From positions 1-24,888 of the forward strand of contig CADEGS010000043.1 in the NCBI GenBank assembly GCA_902826945.1: a stretch of 24,888 nt of DNA. The letters run 5' to 3'. Position 1 is the first letter of the stretch; every line of letters begins with the position of its first letter. The stretch comes from an uncultured bacterium (GTDB lineage: Bacteria > Planctomycetota > UBA1135 > GCA-002686595). The notes beneath the pieces are model-generated. The model had not been told where the DNA came from. It made no database searches and saw nothing but the letters and a program-made list of their open reading frames with translations. Made by a program: the position numbers and the translations under genes. Of the stretch, positions 24,746-24,888 are shown one piece after another.

Positions 24746-24888
24746 CCTGCCTCCTGCGCCGCGGCGGCGCGCGGGGCCCATTCGCCGCGCGCGCCGAGCT
24801 CGAGCGTGTCGCGCCCGCCGCCGAAGGCGTCCACCACCAGCCAGCGCGGCCCGCCCTCGAGCCGCTCGTCGCGGAAGCGGTGCGCGTG
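24742..24888 (-). CDS. C-terminal fragment of an unidentified protein
   Basis: An open frame enters from the right edge and gives 48 residues before a TGA that overlaps the cmk GTG by four bases. The visible end has the stretch PRWLVVDAFGGGRDTLELG and an Ala-rich tail. I cannot assign a family from this fragment. The coupled overlap with cmk argues that it is a real gene of the same operon. aroA, often found beside cmk, is elsewhere in this window, so it is not that. Confidence 0.5.
   Translation of the reverse strand, partial: HAHRFRDERLEGGPRWLVVDAFGGGRDTLELGARGEWAPRAAAAQEAG
24750..24755 (-). promoter_or_regulatory. cmk: Shine-Dalgarno AGGAGG for the cmk GTG start
   Basis: A perfect AGGAGG on the minus strand is followed by four bases and then GTG at 24745. 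It sits within the 3' end of the preceding coding region and fixes the cmk start. Confidence 0.7.

Noticed and set aside
24746..24781. ATG at 24781 as the cmk start
   Set aside because: The GTG at 24745 has a perfect AGGAGG and matches the normal beginning of Cmk; the longer form would overlap the preceding coding end by about 40 bases.

Overview
The window is bacterial chromosomal DNA of very high G+C, with near-universal G/C at third codon positions. It is densely packed, with many 4-base stop/start overlaps (ATGA, GTGA, TTGA). Housekeeping genes (uvrA, galE, aroA, purC, purE, glyA, tyrS, rpsA, cmk) sit among families typical of Planctomycetota and related lineages: a DUF1573 lipoprotein, CRTAC1-type FG-GAP/ASPIC-UnbV propeller lipoproteins, TPR lipoproteins and a radical SAM/SPASM protein. 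Shine-Dalgarno sequences are scarce. I infer a high-GC planctomycete or close relative; no rRNA is present to confirm this. I see no tRNA, CRISPR array, phage or insertion sequence.

Layout. Positions 1-253 (minus) hold the start of uvrA. Positions 396-4680 (minus) look like one operon: galE, a metallo-beta-lactamase-fold hydrolase, a PBP4-type D-Ala-D-Ala carboxypeptidase and an inositol-monophosphatase-family enzyme, closed by a likely intrinsic terminator. aroA (minus) and purC-purE-mtnA (plus) diverge from a compact 71-base promoter region near 6.1 kb. A small protein built of two copies of a 31-residue motif (8754-9110) faces glyA (minus). glyA diverges from a DUF1573 lipoprotein. A radical SAM/SPASM gene follows.

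The most distinctive region is 13091-19314. It holds two tandem paralogous pairs, each a TPR lipoprotein followed by a seven-bladed, calcium-motif-rich propeller lipoprotein with a C-terminal ASPIC/UnbV region. All four carry an N-terminal lipobox, so they probably form an envelope-anchored system of unknown function present in two versions. The rest (minus) is [unknown]-cmk-plsC, then rpsA, an unknown lipoprotein and tyrS.

Regulation. Several genes have a sigma70-like -10 element immediately before the start codon. Three successive plus-strand genes share the 11-base pattern GCTANNATCCG. This suggests leaderless or very short-leader mRNAs. The two clear AGGAGG ribosome-binding sites both precede non-ATG starts (purC TTG, cmk GTG).
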